Source of the DNA: Melioribacteraceae bacterium
GTDB taxonomy: Bacteria; Bacteroidota; Ignavibacteria; Ignavibacteriales; Melioribacteraceae
Length of the DNA: 22,178 bases
NCBI GenBank assembly: GCA_015494845.1
Contig: WGAL01000201.1
Location: forward strand, 1 to 22,178
Direction of reading: 5' to 3'
Under the pieces are notes generated by a model that did not search any database, had not been told where the DNA came from, and saw only the letters and a list, made by a program, of their open reading frames with translations. Of this stretch, positions 16,468-22,178 are shown piece by piece (the first letter of the stretch is position 1; each line of letters starts with the position of its first letter). The position numbers and the translations under genes are program-made.

Positions 16468-16746
16468 TTAGCCTCTTCTGTTAATTATTGAACCCACCGC
16501 AACGCCTGAAACTTCGCCGTTGCGTTGATAAAAATGATAATTCATAATCATTTCTTTTTGAGAAGGATACCGGTTTACGAAAAACTCTTTTTCCTTTTCG
16601 GTAATAACGGAAGCGGAGTCGCTCGATTGAGTCTTACTTACTTGTGATGTTTGTTGCGTTTTAATTGTTTGCGTAACTTTTCTCGTCGGATTTACTCTGC
16701 TCGAGTACATTCCGTAATTACCTATTGCGTTAATTCCAATTCCCAT
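16468..16746 (-). CDS. Unrecognised 92-aa protein between flgC and fliE
   Basis: I do not recognise a named family. The 92-residue product has a Ser/Thr/Gln-rich, probably disordered first half (about 15-47) and a compact second half (48-92) with EKEFFVNRYPSQKEMIMNYH, FYQRNGEVSGVAVGS and a terminal NRRG. No membrane segment, signal peptide or cysteine is visible. It is one base from each neighbour (flgC and fliE), so it is surely co-translated with rod genes. I infer a small rod- or MS-ring-associated protein or an export chaperone. The short exported-protein-like N-terminus would also fit an axial or export substrate. Expression is very likely given the tight packing; the function is unknown. 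Confidence 0.8.
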   Translation of the reverse strand: MGIGINAIGNYGMYSSRVNPTRKVTQTIKTQQTSQVSKTQSSDSASVITEKEKEFFVNRYPSQKEMIMNYHFYQRNGEVSGVAVGSIINRRG

Positions 16747-16747
16747 T

Positions 16748-17239
16748 TTATATCTCCAATGAATCTTTTGCTATTTGTTTTGCCCCGTTAAAAGCGGTTA
16801 CGTTCGCTTCAAACCCGCGGGAAGCCGCAATCATATCAACCATTTCCGTTACTATGTTGACGTTCGGCATTTCCACGTAACCGTTTTCGTCCGCGTCAGG
16901 ATGTTCCGGCATATAAACTTTTTCCCCTGGCGTGTTATCCGTTTGGGTTTTAAGAGAAACAATATTGTCATCGTCGCGTTTTTCAATTTCGCCTGGAAAT
17001 TTTATATGATCTTTCGATGTCGTTTCAAGTTTAATTGTGTTTTGTTCAAAATCGTTCGAATATAATTTGAAATCCTTTTGGCGAACGACTAAAAATTTTC
17101 TTTTGTACGGTCCGCCATCCGCGGTTTTTGTTGTTTCGGAATTTGCGATGTTTTCCGCAATCAAATCCATTCTTTTTTTCTGGATTCTCAATCCTTTTGA
17201 AATTATGTTAAACGCGGAGAATTTCGGTCCGATTTTCAT
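16748..17239 (-). CDS. flgC: Flagellar basal-body rod protein FlgC
   Basis: FlgC is a proximal rod subunit exported through the flagellar gate. The N-terminal rod signature (GLRIQKKRMDLIAENIANSE, residues 16-35) and C-terminal MVDMIAASRGFEANVTAFNG (136-155) are both clear. The length of 163 residues is slightly above the enteric 134; the extra residues lie in the central region (about 50-110). Its ATG overlaps the flgB stop by one base (TAATG), as at two other junctions in this window. Confidence 0.97.
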   Translation of the reverse strand: MKIGPKFSAFNIISKGLRIQKKRMDLIAENIANSETTKTADGGPYKRKFLVVRQKDFKLYSNDFEQNTIKLETTSKDHIKFPGEIEKRDDDNIVSLKTQTDNTPGEKVYMPEHPDADENGYVEMPNVNIVTEMVDMIAASRGFEANVTAFNGAKQIAKDSLEI

Positions 17240-17625
17240 TATCTGCCTCCTTTAATTACGGCTTGCAAATCGCGGAAATATTGGTTCATTCTTCTTGCCG
17301 CAAATTTGAACATTATGTTGTTTTCGGCTAATTCCGCCATTTCTTTATCAATATCCACGTTGTTAAATCCTGAAACATTCTCTTGGTTCTTATCTTCAAC
17401 AACAACCAACTCGCTTTTTTCGCTTAACACTTTATCGCCGGATTTTATATGCTTGCCGTTATCCACTTTTAACTTGTTATTTACTTCGTCAAACACATTG
17501 ACAAAATCAACATCTTTGCGTTTGTAACCGACCGTCGTAACGTTTGCAATGTTTTCGCCGATTACTCTTTGTTTTAACGCCGAATAGTCTAAAACCTTTT
17601 CCAATAATTTTATGTTGTTTGACAT
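17239..17625 (-). CDS. flgB: Flagellar basal-body rod protein FlgB (start reassigned)
   Basis: FlgB is the other proximal rod subunit and the first gene of this operon. The signature LDYSALKQRVIGENIANVTT (11-30 in this numbering, then VGYKRKD) and the C-terminal NNIMFKFAARRMNQYFRDLQAVIKG match FlgB. The frame extends to a TTG at 17676, but that codon lies inside the sigma-54 -24 element. The ATG at 17625 (MSNNIKLLEK) gives 128 residues, the family norm. No strong ribosome-binding site is visible (AAAGAGC about eight bases away). It starts about 24 bases after the predicted transcription start. Confidence 0.95.
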   Translation of the reverse strand: MSNNIKLLEKVLDYSALKQRVIGENIANVTTVGYKRKDVDFVNVFDEVNNKLKVDNGKHIKSGDKVLSEKSELVVVEDKNQENVSGFNNVDIDKEMAELAENNIMFKFAARRMNQYFRDLQAVIKGGR

Positions 17626-17659
17626 TTTCAATGCTCTTTTAATTTGACATTTTATTTCT

Positions 17660-17676
17660 TGCAAAAGCAATGCCAA
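17660..17676 (-). promoter_or_regulatory. Sigma-54 (RpoN) -24/-12 promoter for the flgB-flgE operon
   Basis: The - strand reads TTGGCATTGCTTTTGCA. This matches the sigma-54 consensus YTGGCACGRNNNTTGCW, with the invariant GG (17674-17673) and GC (17662-17661) separated by exactly ten bases. Transcription would start near 17649, about 24 bases before the flgB ATG. Sigma-54 control of rod and hook genes is known from several flagellar hierarchies and would require an enhancer-binding activator, not visible here. A weak inverted repeat (TTTGTGGCTA ... TAGGCAAA, 17721-17742) upstream could be an activator site; that is speculative. Confidence 0.85.
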
Positions 17677-17765
17677 ATATTTACGAGTTTATTGAGATAT
17701 TTTAACGGTTCTTTGAGGAGTTTGTGGCTAAAAATAGGCAAATGAGGCTTTTTATTCATGAAAAC

Positions 17766-17803
17766 AAAAACGGAGCCAAGATTTGCTCCTGGCTCCGTTT
17801 TTT
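17766..17803 (-). terminator. Strong intrinsic terminator of the che operon
   Basis: A 13-base perfect stem including aaaaacggagcca (17766-17778) and tggctccgttttt (17790-17802) encloses an 11-base loop. On the - strand it is followed by a T-rich run, TTTTTGTTTT. It lies 23 bases after the 89-aa gene stop, so it ends the che transcript and insulates the flgB promoter. The stem is symmetrical enough to work in both directions. Confidence 0.92.
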
Positions 17804-17825
17804 ATTAGGGTGCTATGAGGTTTTC

Positions 17826-18095
17826 TTAGTCCGAATAATCCAACATCACAGATTTTGTTTGTCCGCATGAACAAACAAACTTAATCTCACGAATATTGTC
17901 GTTTTCGTCCTTTTTTATAATTACTTTCACATCGTCCAAATCGTCATGTTGAACCGTAACTTTTGCTTTGCCGGTAATTTTCGAACTTTCCGCTTTAATC
18001 AGATTTCCAACGCGACCTTCTTCGCGGTAAGTTATTTCGTCGTAAGGAATTTCCTTAAATTCAATATCTTCGCGGAAATCGTTTTCGTCTTTCAT
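17826..18095 (-). CDS. Unrecognised 89-aa CxCG protein, last gene of che operon
   Basis: I cannot assign this protein to a named family. The 89 residues are acidic overall, with a Glu/Asp-rich N-terminus (MKDENDFREDIEFKEIPYDE), a central stretch of likely beta strands (AKVTVQHDD..KVIIKKDEND) and a C-terminal FVCSCGQTKSVMLDYSD with Cys75 and Cys77. The CxC pair followed by Gly suggests a metal site needing partners, possibly by dimerisation, or a redox pair. It starts one base after the cheB stop and is followed by the operon terminator. Its place suggests a chemotaxis or flagellar accessory role; it shows no membrane segment. Confidence 0.8.
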   Translation of the reverse strand: MKDENDFREDIEFKEIPYDEITYREEGRVGNLIKAESSKITGKAKVTVQHDDLDDVKVIIKKDENDNIREIKFVCSCGQTKSVMLDYSD

Positions 18096-18096
18096 T

Positions 18097-19185
18097 TTAT
18101 TTTGTTCCGACTTTATTTATTATTTCCGTAATCTTTTCAATTGGCGCAATTACATCCGCTAAATTTTCGTCCACAATCGCTTTCGGCATTCCGTAAACAA
18201 CGCAACTTTCCTTATTTTGCGCAACGGCAAAACCGTTTTTGGATTTTAATTTCCTAATACCGAGCAATCCGTCTTTTCCCATTCCTGTCATAATAATTCC
18301 GAGCAAATCGTTTCCGTAAACATCAACGGCGGAACTCACCATTTCGTCAACTGAAGGTTTATGCAAAGAATTTGCCGGTTCTGGATTTAACCTGATATAA
18401 ACTTTTCCGGTAGATTTTTTCGCGAAATTCATATGAATTCCGCCTTTTGCAATATAAACAACCCCGCCTCTTACCTCTTCGCCGTCTTCGGCTTCTTTCA
18501 CCTCTACTTTACTCGTTGCATCAAGTCTTCGCGCAAGCGATGCGGTAAAATTAGGAGGCATATGTTGCACTATAAAAATCGGGAGTTTTAAATTTCCGTC
18601 TATAAACGGAATGACTTTATTCAAAGTTAATGGCCCGCCTGTGGAAATACCTATGGCTATAGCCTTAAAATATTTACCGTAAATTTTCTTTTCGCCGTCA
18701 GCCGAAGAAACGTGTACTTGTTCCTCTTTGGGCGGATAGGTGCTTCTTCTTGTAATTCTCGCAAGCCTTGAAGTTACGGATTTCCGGTTCGCAAATTGTT
18801 TTATTTTGGCTATTAATTCGTTTCTAATTTTCTGTAACGTCGTATTTGTAGTAGCGTTGTCTTTCGCCAAAAAATCCACTGCGCCGAGTTCGAGGGCTTT
18901 TATCGTCGCCTCCGCGCCTTCGGAAGTAAGGGAACTAAACATTATAACGGAAGTCGGCGACTCTTTCATAATAATTTCGAGCGCTTCGAGTCCGTTCATC
19001 ACCGGCATTTCAACATCGAGAGTAACAACGTCCGGATTTAGCGCTTTTACTTTTTCGACGGCTTCTTTTCCGTTTCGCGCGGTTCCGACAACCTCGATTT
19101 CAGGTTCTTCCTTTAGCAAAAAGGAAATCGATTGCCGCATAAAAGCGGAATCGTCAACAACTAAAACTTTAATTTTTCTTTCCAT
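18097..19185 (-). CDS. cheB: Chemotaxis protein-glutamate methylesterase CheB
   Basis: CheB removes methyl groups from chemoreceptors, and deamidates them, when phosphorylated by CheA. The N-terminal receiver domain (1-115) has acidic Asp11/Asp12, phosphoacceptor Asp57 in VVTLDVEMPVMNG and Lys108 in FLAKD. A linker of about 50 residues leads to the methylesterase domain (172-360) with the triad Ser181 (GISTGGP), His208 (QHMPPNFT) and Asp305 (GMGKDG). The length of 362 residues is normal. The ATG overlaps the cheA end by 17 bases. No cheR is in the window; it may lie elsewhere. Confidence 0.98.
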   Translation of the reverse strand: MERKIKVLVVDDSAFMRQSISFLLKEEPEIEVVGTARNGKEAVEKVKALNPDVVTLDVEMPVMNGLEALEIIMKESPTSVIMFSSLTSEGAEATIKALELGAVDFLAKDNATTNTTLQKIRNELIAKIKQFANRKSVTSRLARITRRSTYPPKEEQVHVSSADGEKKIYGKYFKAIAIGISTGGPLTLNKVIPFIDGNLKLPIFIVQHMPPNFTASLARRLDATSKVEVKEAEDGEEVRGGVVYIAKGGIHMNFAKKSTGKVYIRLNPEPANSLHKPSVDEMVSSAVDVYGNDLLGIIMTGMGKDGLLGIRKLKSKNGFAVAQNKESCVVYGMPKAIVDENLADVIAPIEKITEIINKVGTK

Positions 19186-21076
19186 TTTTCTCGTCTTCGA
19201 TTTGTGTTACAATGTCTGCTATATCGGCTATCATTACAACCGTGCCGTCTCCCATAATAGTGGAACCGGCGATACCTTTGATGTTTCCCAAATATTTGCC
19301 GAGCGATTTAATTACAATTTCTTCTTGTCCTAAAAGTTTATCAACTTTCAAGCCAAAACGTTTTTCCGCAATTCCGACAATTACGATGTAATGCCAATCG
19401 CGTTTTTCGGTTTCTCCTCTGCGGTAAAGACTATCTTTCAAATCGACGAGCGGAATAACCATTTCCCTCAAATTGATTACCTCGCTTTGCCCGATTGAAT
19501 AAATATCGTCCCTGTTTACGCGAACCACTTCAATTACCGTATTCAACGGAATTACGACGATTTCCGTATCAATTTTTACAAGCAATCCTTGTATAATCGC
19601 TAACGTAATAGGAAGTTTGATAATAAATTTGGAACCTTTACCCGGCTCGGTTTCAATATTTATTATTCCGCGCAATTTCGTTACGTTTGTTTTCACCACG
19701 TCCATTCCAACGCCGCGTCCGGAAACGTTCGAAACTTTTTGCGCGGTTGAAAAACCCGGAGCAAAAATCAAATTCAAAATATCGTTGCGGTTCATCTCCG
19801 CCGCTTTTTCCGGAGTTACGATTCCCTTTTCAATCGCTTTTGCCTTTATTTTTTCCGGGTCGATTCCGCGTCCGTCGTCTTCGATGGCAATAATAATGTT
19901 ATTGCCTTCTTGTTCCGCCGAAAGCGTAATTGTGCCGGTCGGGTCTTTACCTAATTTTTCGCGTTCTTCGGGCGGTTCTATTCCGTGGTCAACGGAGTTG
20001 CGAACCATATGAACAAGCGGATCGTTAATTTCTTCGATTAACGTTTTGTCAAGCTCAGTCTCCTCGCCAAAAATTTCGAGCCGGACTTTCTTGCCGGTCA
20101 TTTTGCTTAAATCCCGGATTACACGCGGGAAGCGATTGAAAACTTTACCGATTTTAACCATACGGGTTTTCATCACGGCAAGTTGAAGTTCGGTTGTCAT
20201 CAAATCTATTTGTTGCGTGGCTTCGGCAAGCGCTTGCGAAATTTCCGAACCTTCCATTTCCTGCAAAACGGTGTTGTTAACTTGGAGCAATCTGTTTCTG
20301 CCAAGCACAAGTTCCTGAACAATATTTAATAAGTCGTCAAGCCGTTCAACTTCAACGCGAATCGTTGTATCCGTTTTTTTAGCCGCCGCCGTTGCCGGTT
20401 GCGCTTTTTTAGGTTCTTCCTTTTTAGGTTCTTTTTTCTTCTCCGGTTCCTTACTTTCTATTTGCCGAGGTTTTTCTTCTTTTTTCTCTTCGACTTGCGG
20501 CTCTATTTCTTTTGCGGTTTCTTCTTTAACTTCCTCTGTGGGCGTTGGTGTTTCAGCTTGGGTTTCTTTTTCTTCTTTCTGTTGTGTCGGTTCTTCTTTT
20601 GATTCCGGTTGCTCTTGTTTTTCCGCTTCCGGCTTTTCTTCGGTCGGAGCGGAACCGGCTCCTGCGTTTAGCGCTTCAATTAAATTGGATAATTTTTCAA
20701 CTACTTCCGCCGTATCGTAATCTTCGTTTTTATTCGCTTCAATTACGTCCACCAAAGCTTTAATTGTATCGTAAGCAAGTAAAATTGCATCCATAATATC
20801 TTCGTTAAGAGTAATTTCCCCCTTACGAAGTTTGTTTAACAAATCTTCGCAACGGTGGGTAACTTTTTGCAATTTTACAAGACCCAAAAATCCAGATGTG
20901 CCTTTTATGGTGTGAAACGAACGGAAAATCTCGTTTAACAAATCTTTGTCGTCGGGACGGTTCTCTAATTCCATTAAATCCACGTCCAATTTTTCGAGAA
21001 TTTCCCGCGTTTCTACAAGAAAACTCTCGAGAATTTCAGCCATCATCGGGTCGTTTAATGCGGAGTAATCAGCCAT
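19169..21076 (-). CDS. cheA: Chemotaxis histidine kinase CheA lacking a recognisable P2 domain
   Basis: CheA is the receptor-coupled kinase feeding CheY and CheB. The HPt (P1) domain covers about 10-125, with phosphoacceptor His55 in FRSFHTIKGTSGF. Residues 138-236 form a low-complexity Glu/Lys/Pro/Gln/Thr linker where P2 (the CheY/CheB-docking domain) normally lies. P3 dimerisation (240-310, with DDLLNIVQELVLGRNRL), the P4 kinase (310-490) and the CheW-like P5 (495-625) follow. The ATP-lid motifs are intact: N box HMVRNSVDHGIE from 356, EDDGRGID near 399-406, LIFAPGFSTA near 436-445 and SGRGVGMDVV near 452-461. The length of 635 residues is ordinary because the linker replaces P2. The ATG overlaps the cheZ stop by one base (TAATG). 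Confidence 0.97.
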   Translation of the reverse strand: MADYSALNDPMMAEILESFLVETREILEKLDVDLMELENRPDDKDLLNEIFRSFHTIKGTSGFLGLVKLQKVTHRCEDLLNKLRKGEITLNEDIMDAILLAYDTIKALVDVIEANKNEDYDTAEVVEKLSNLIEALNAGAGSAPTEEKPEAEKQEQPESKEEPTQQKEEKETQAETPTPTEEVKEETAKEIEPQVEEKKEEKPRQIESKEPEKKKEPKKEEPKKAQPATAAAKKTDTTIRVEVERLDDLLNIVQELVLGRNRLLQVNNTVLQEMEGSEISQALAEATQQIDLMTTELQLAVMKTRMVKIGKVFNRFPRVIRDLSKMTGKKVRLEIFGEETELDKTLIEEINDPLVHMVRNSVDHGIEPPEEREKLGKDPTGTITLSAEQEGNNIIIAIEDDGRGIDPEKIKAKAIEKGIVTPEKAAEMNRNDILNLIFAPGFSTAQKVSNVSGRGVGMDVVKTNVTKLRGIINIETEPGKGSKFIIKLPITLAIIQGLLVKIDTEIVVIPLNTVIEVVRVNRDDIYSIGQSEVINLREMVIPLVDLKDSLYRRGETEKRDWHYIVIVGIAEKRFGLKVDKLLGQEEIVIKSLGKYLGNIKGIAGSTIMGDGTVVMIADIADIVTQIEDEKNGKKN

Positions 21077-21873
21077 TACTTTCTCCCCGAAAACAATTTA
21101 TCGATTTCATCTTGCGAAGCTTTCGCGGAAGAACCGCCGTCTTCCTCTTTGTGATTTTCAATTAATTTATCGATTTCTTCCTGTCTGCTGCCGCTCGTGT
21201 CGTATTTGGCTTCAGGGTCGAACGTGGTCTTTTCAGGCGCATCGAGGCCGGTATTGAAGTTCGGTTTTTCTTCCAAATGCGAAGAATGAATATTATTTAT
21301 AAGTTTGGAAAGTTTTTCGTGAACGCTTACGATTAAATGATTAACCGCCGCAAGCTGTTGGGCGGTAATATCTTGAACTTGTAACGCCAAAGTGATGTTG
21401 TATGTTTCGTTGTTTATTTCTTGAATTCTTTTTTTTACTTCTTCAATTTCATTGTCGCAACCGTCAAGCGATTTGTATTCTTCAACAAGTTCTTTCCCTT
21501 TTTCGCTTAAAGTCGCTTCCGCTAAAATTTCTCCGAACAAACGTTTCTTTTCGTTCCGGATTTTATTTATTTCTTCCAATGACTTTTCAATTGTCGTTAA
21601 CGTTGATGAAATCGTATCGACTCTGTCGAGAATTTCGGTCGTAGCCATTTCTGTTGCGGAAGTAACGCTGCTTATTTTTGAAGAAGCCGTCGGCATTTTA
21701 GCGGTGCTTTCCGAAATTCTGTCGTTAATTTCTTCCAAGAGAGGTACCACGTCGCGCATAAATTCCACCAAATCTTGCAACAAAGGAATTACGCGTTCCG
21801 TGAATTTAAAGACTTCTTTCAATTCGGTTATCATCTGAACAACTTGCGTTAACGTAACGGAAACTTTATCCAT
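21076..21873 (-). CDS. cheZ: CheZ-type CheY phosphatase with two C-terminal EIDKL peptides
   Basis: CheZ speeds dephosphorylation of CheY-P. The 265-residue helical protein has LQVQDITAQQL at 164-174, matching the family QDxTxQ signature; the Gln in VQDIT aligns with the Gln in the E. coli FQDLT segment, which I take to be the catalytic one. Long helical stretches precede and surround it, including LVEFMRDVVPLLEEINDRIS near 35-54. The C-terminal tail (200-265) is flexible and has two near-identical peptides, QEEIDKLI (231-238) and SQDEIDKLF (253-261). They resemble the CheY-binding EIDALL peptide of FliM. It sits between cheY and cheA. CheZ is most familiar from proteobacteria, but occurs in other phyla. 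Confidence 0.88.
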   Translation of the reverse strand: MDKVSVTLTQVVQMITELKEVFKFTERVIPLLQDLVEFMRDVVPLLEEINDRISESTAKMPTASSKISSVTSATEMATTEILDRVDTISSTLTTIEKSLEEINKIRNEKKRLFGEILAEATLSEKGKELVEEYKSLDGCDNEIEEVKKRIQEINNETYNITLALQVQDITAQQLAAVNHLIVSVHEKLSKLINNIHSSHLEEKPNFNTGLDAPEKTTFDPEAKYDTSGSRQEEIDKLIENHKEEDGGSSAKASQDEIDKLFSGRK

Positions 21874-21888
21874 AGCGTTCTCCCCTAA

Positions 21889-22178
21889 TTACAAATTTTC
21901 TAAAATTTGATTGATTTTTTCTTGCAGAACCTGCGGAGTAAAAGGTTTAATTACATAATTATTTACTCTTGCTTTAAGAGCCTGAATAATATCCTCTTTT
22001 ACGCCGCGCGTCGTAACCATAAGAATCGGCAATTCGCTTAATTTTTCGTCGCCTCTAATTGCCTGAGTAAGCTCAAGTCCGGTCATATTCGGCATATTCC
22101 AATCGGTAATAACAAAATTAATATCAGGCGTGGATTTTAATTTTTCAAGCGCTTCTTTTCCGTCACCGGCTTCAACAA
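21889..22178 (-). CDS. cheY: Chemotaxis response regulator CheY, 5' end cut by window
   Basis: CheY is the diffusible phospho-signal that changes flagellar rotation by binding FliM. The frame continues to the right edge of the sequence (reading V-E-A-G-D-G-K-E-A-L from the edge), so the ATG at 22095 inside the domain is not the start. The phosphoacceptor Asp in VITDWNMPNMTGLEL is coded at 22102-22104, the Thr at PILMVTTRG, and the invariant Lys in YVIKPFTP. The extreme N-terminus with the acidic pocket is missing (about 30 residues). It is followed after 15 bases by cheZ, a common pairing. Confidence 0.95.
   Translation of the reverse strand, partial: VEAGDGKEALEKLKSTPDINFVITDWNMPNMTGLELTQAIRGDEKLSELPILMVTTRGVKEDIIQALKARVNNYVIKPFTPQVLQEKINQILENL

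Noticed and set aside
18740..19333. 197-residue + strand frame over cheB and cheA
   Set aside because: It is antisense to conserved cheB/cheA sequence and Ser/Phe-rich, typical of a shadow; the - strand genes have intact catalytic motifs.
20399..20602. Phe/Leu-rich + strand frame that looks like a membrane protein
   Set aside because: It is the reverse of the Glu/Lys-rich CheA linker, so the hydrophobicity is an artefact.
22093..22095. ATG as the start of CheY
   Set aside because: The frame continues upstream with a good CheY sequence, including the phosphoacceptor Asp; the ATG codes for the Met in the WNMP motif.

Overview
The window is almost fully coding. It combines the C-terminal part of a SprA-type outer-membrane protein (type IX secretion translocon family) on the + strand with two long gene blocks on the - strand: a flagellar basal-body/export/hook operon and the distal part of a chemotaxis operon. 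SprA homologues are known from the Fibrobacterota-Chlorobiota-Bacteroidota (FCB) group, and most Bacteroidota lack flagella. A flagellated FCB member therefore fits best, such as an Ignavibacteriota-like or Fibrobacterota-like bacterium. This placement is inference from gene content; there is no rRNA or other phylogenetic marker here. The DNA is moderately AT-rich, and I see no tRNA, rRNA, CRISPR array, insertion sequence or phage gene.

Layout in + coordinates. 1-4927 is sprA, open at the left edge. 4928-5093 lies between two convergent genes and carries two REP-like hairpins. 5094-17625 is a collinear - strand operon, read right to left: flgB, flgC, an unrecognised 92-aa gene, fliE, fliF, fliG, fliH, fliI, fliJ, a motE-like gene, fliK, flgD, a TIGR02530-type flagellar operon gene and flgE. 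Nearly all junctions overlap or are separated by a few bases. The exception is a 113-bp leader with two hairpins before flgE. A full-consensus sigma-54 (-24/-12) element at 17660-17676 precedes flgB. 17766-17803 is a strong intrinsic terminator separating this operon from the chemotaxis operon. 17826-22178 is that second - strand operon, read right to left: cheY (cut by the window end), cheZ, cheA, cheB and an unrecognised 89-aa gene with a CxCG motif.

Working together: FlgB, FlgC and FliE (rod), FliF (MS ring), FliG (switch/torque), FliH-FliI-FliJ (export ATPase complex), the MotE-like protein, FliK (hook-length ruler), FlgD (hook cap) and FlgE (hook) form a middle-stage assembly set, consistent with sigma-54 control. 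CheA phosphorylates CheY and CheB, CheZ dephosphorylates CheY, and CheB resets receptors. No receptor, CheW, CheR, FliM/FliN, stator or filament gene is in view.

Points most worth a second look: the sigma-54 promoter, which also fixes the flgB start; the unrecognised 92-aa gene between flgC and fliE; a 134-residue-period duplication in FliK; a doubled hook module in FlgE; two FliM-like EIDKL peptides at the CheZ tail; a CheA whose P2 domain is replaced by a low-complexity linker; a strongly basic insert in the SprA barrel; and the 89-aa CxCG protein ending the che operon. I do not see a clearly new multi-gene system. The novelty is in small unknown proteins and unusual architectures inside known machines.
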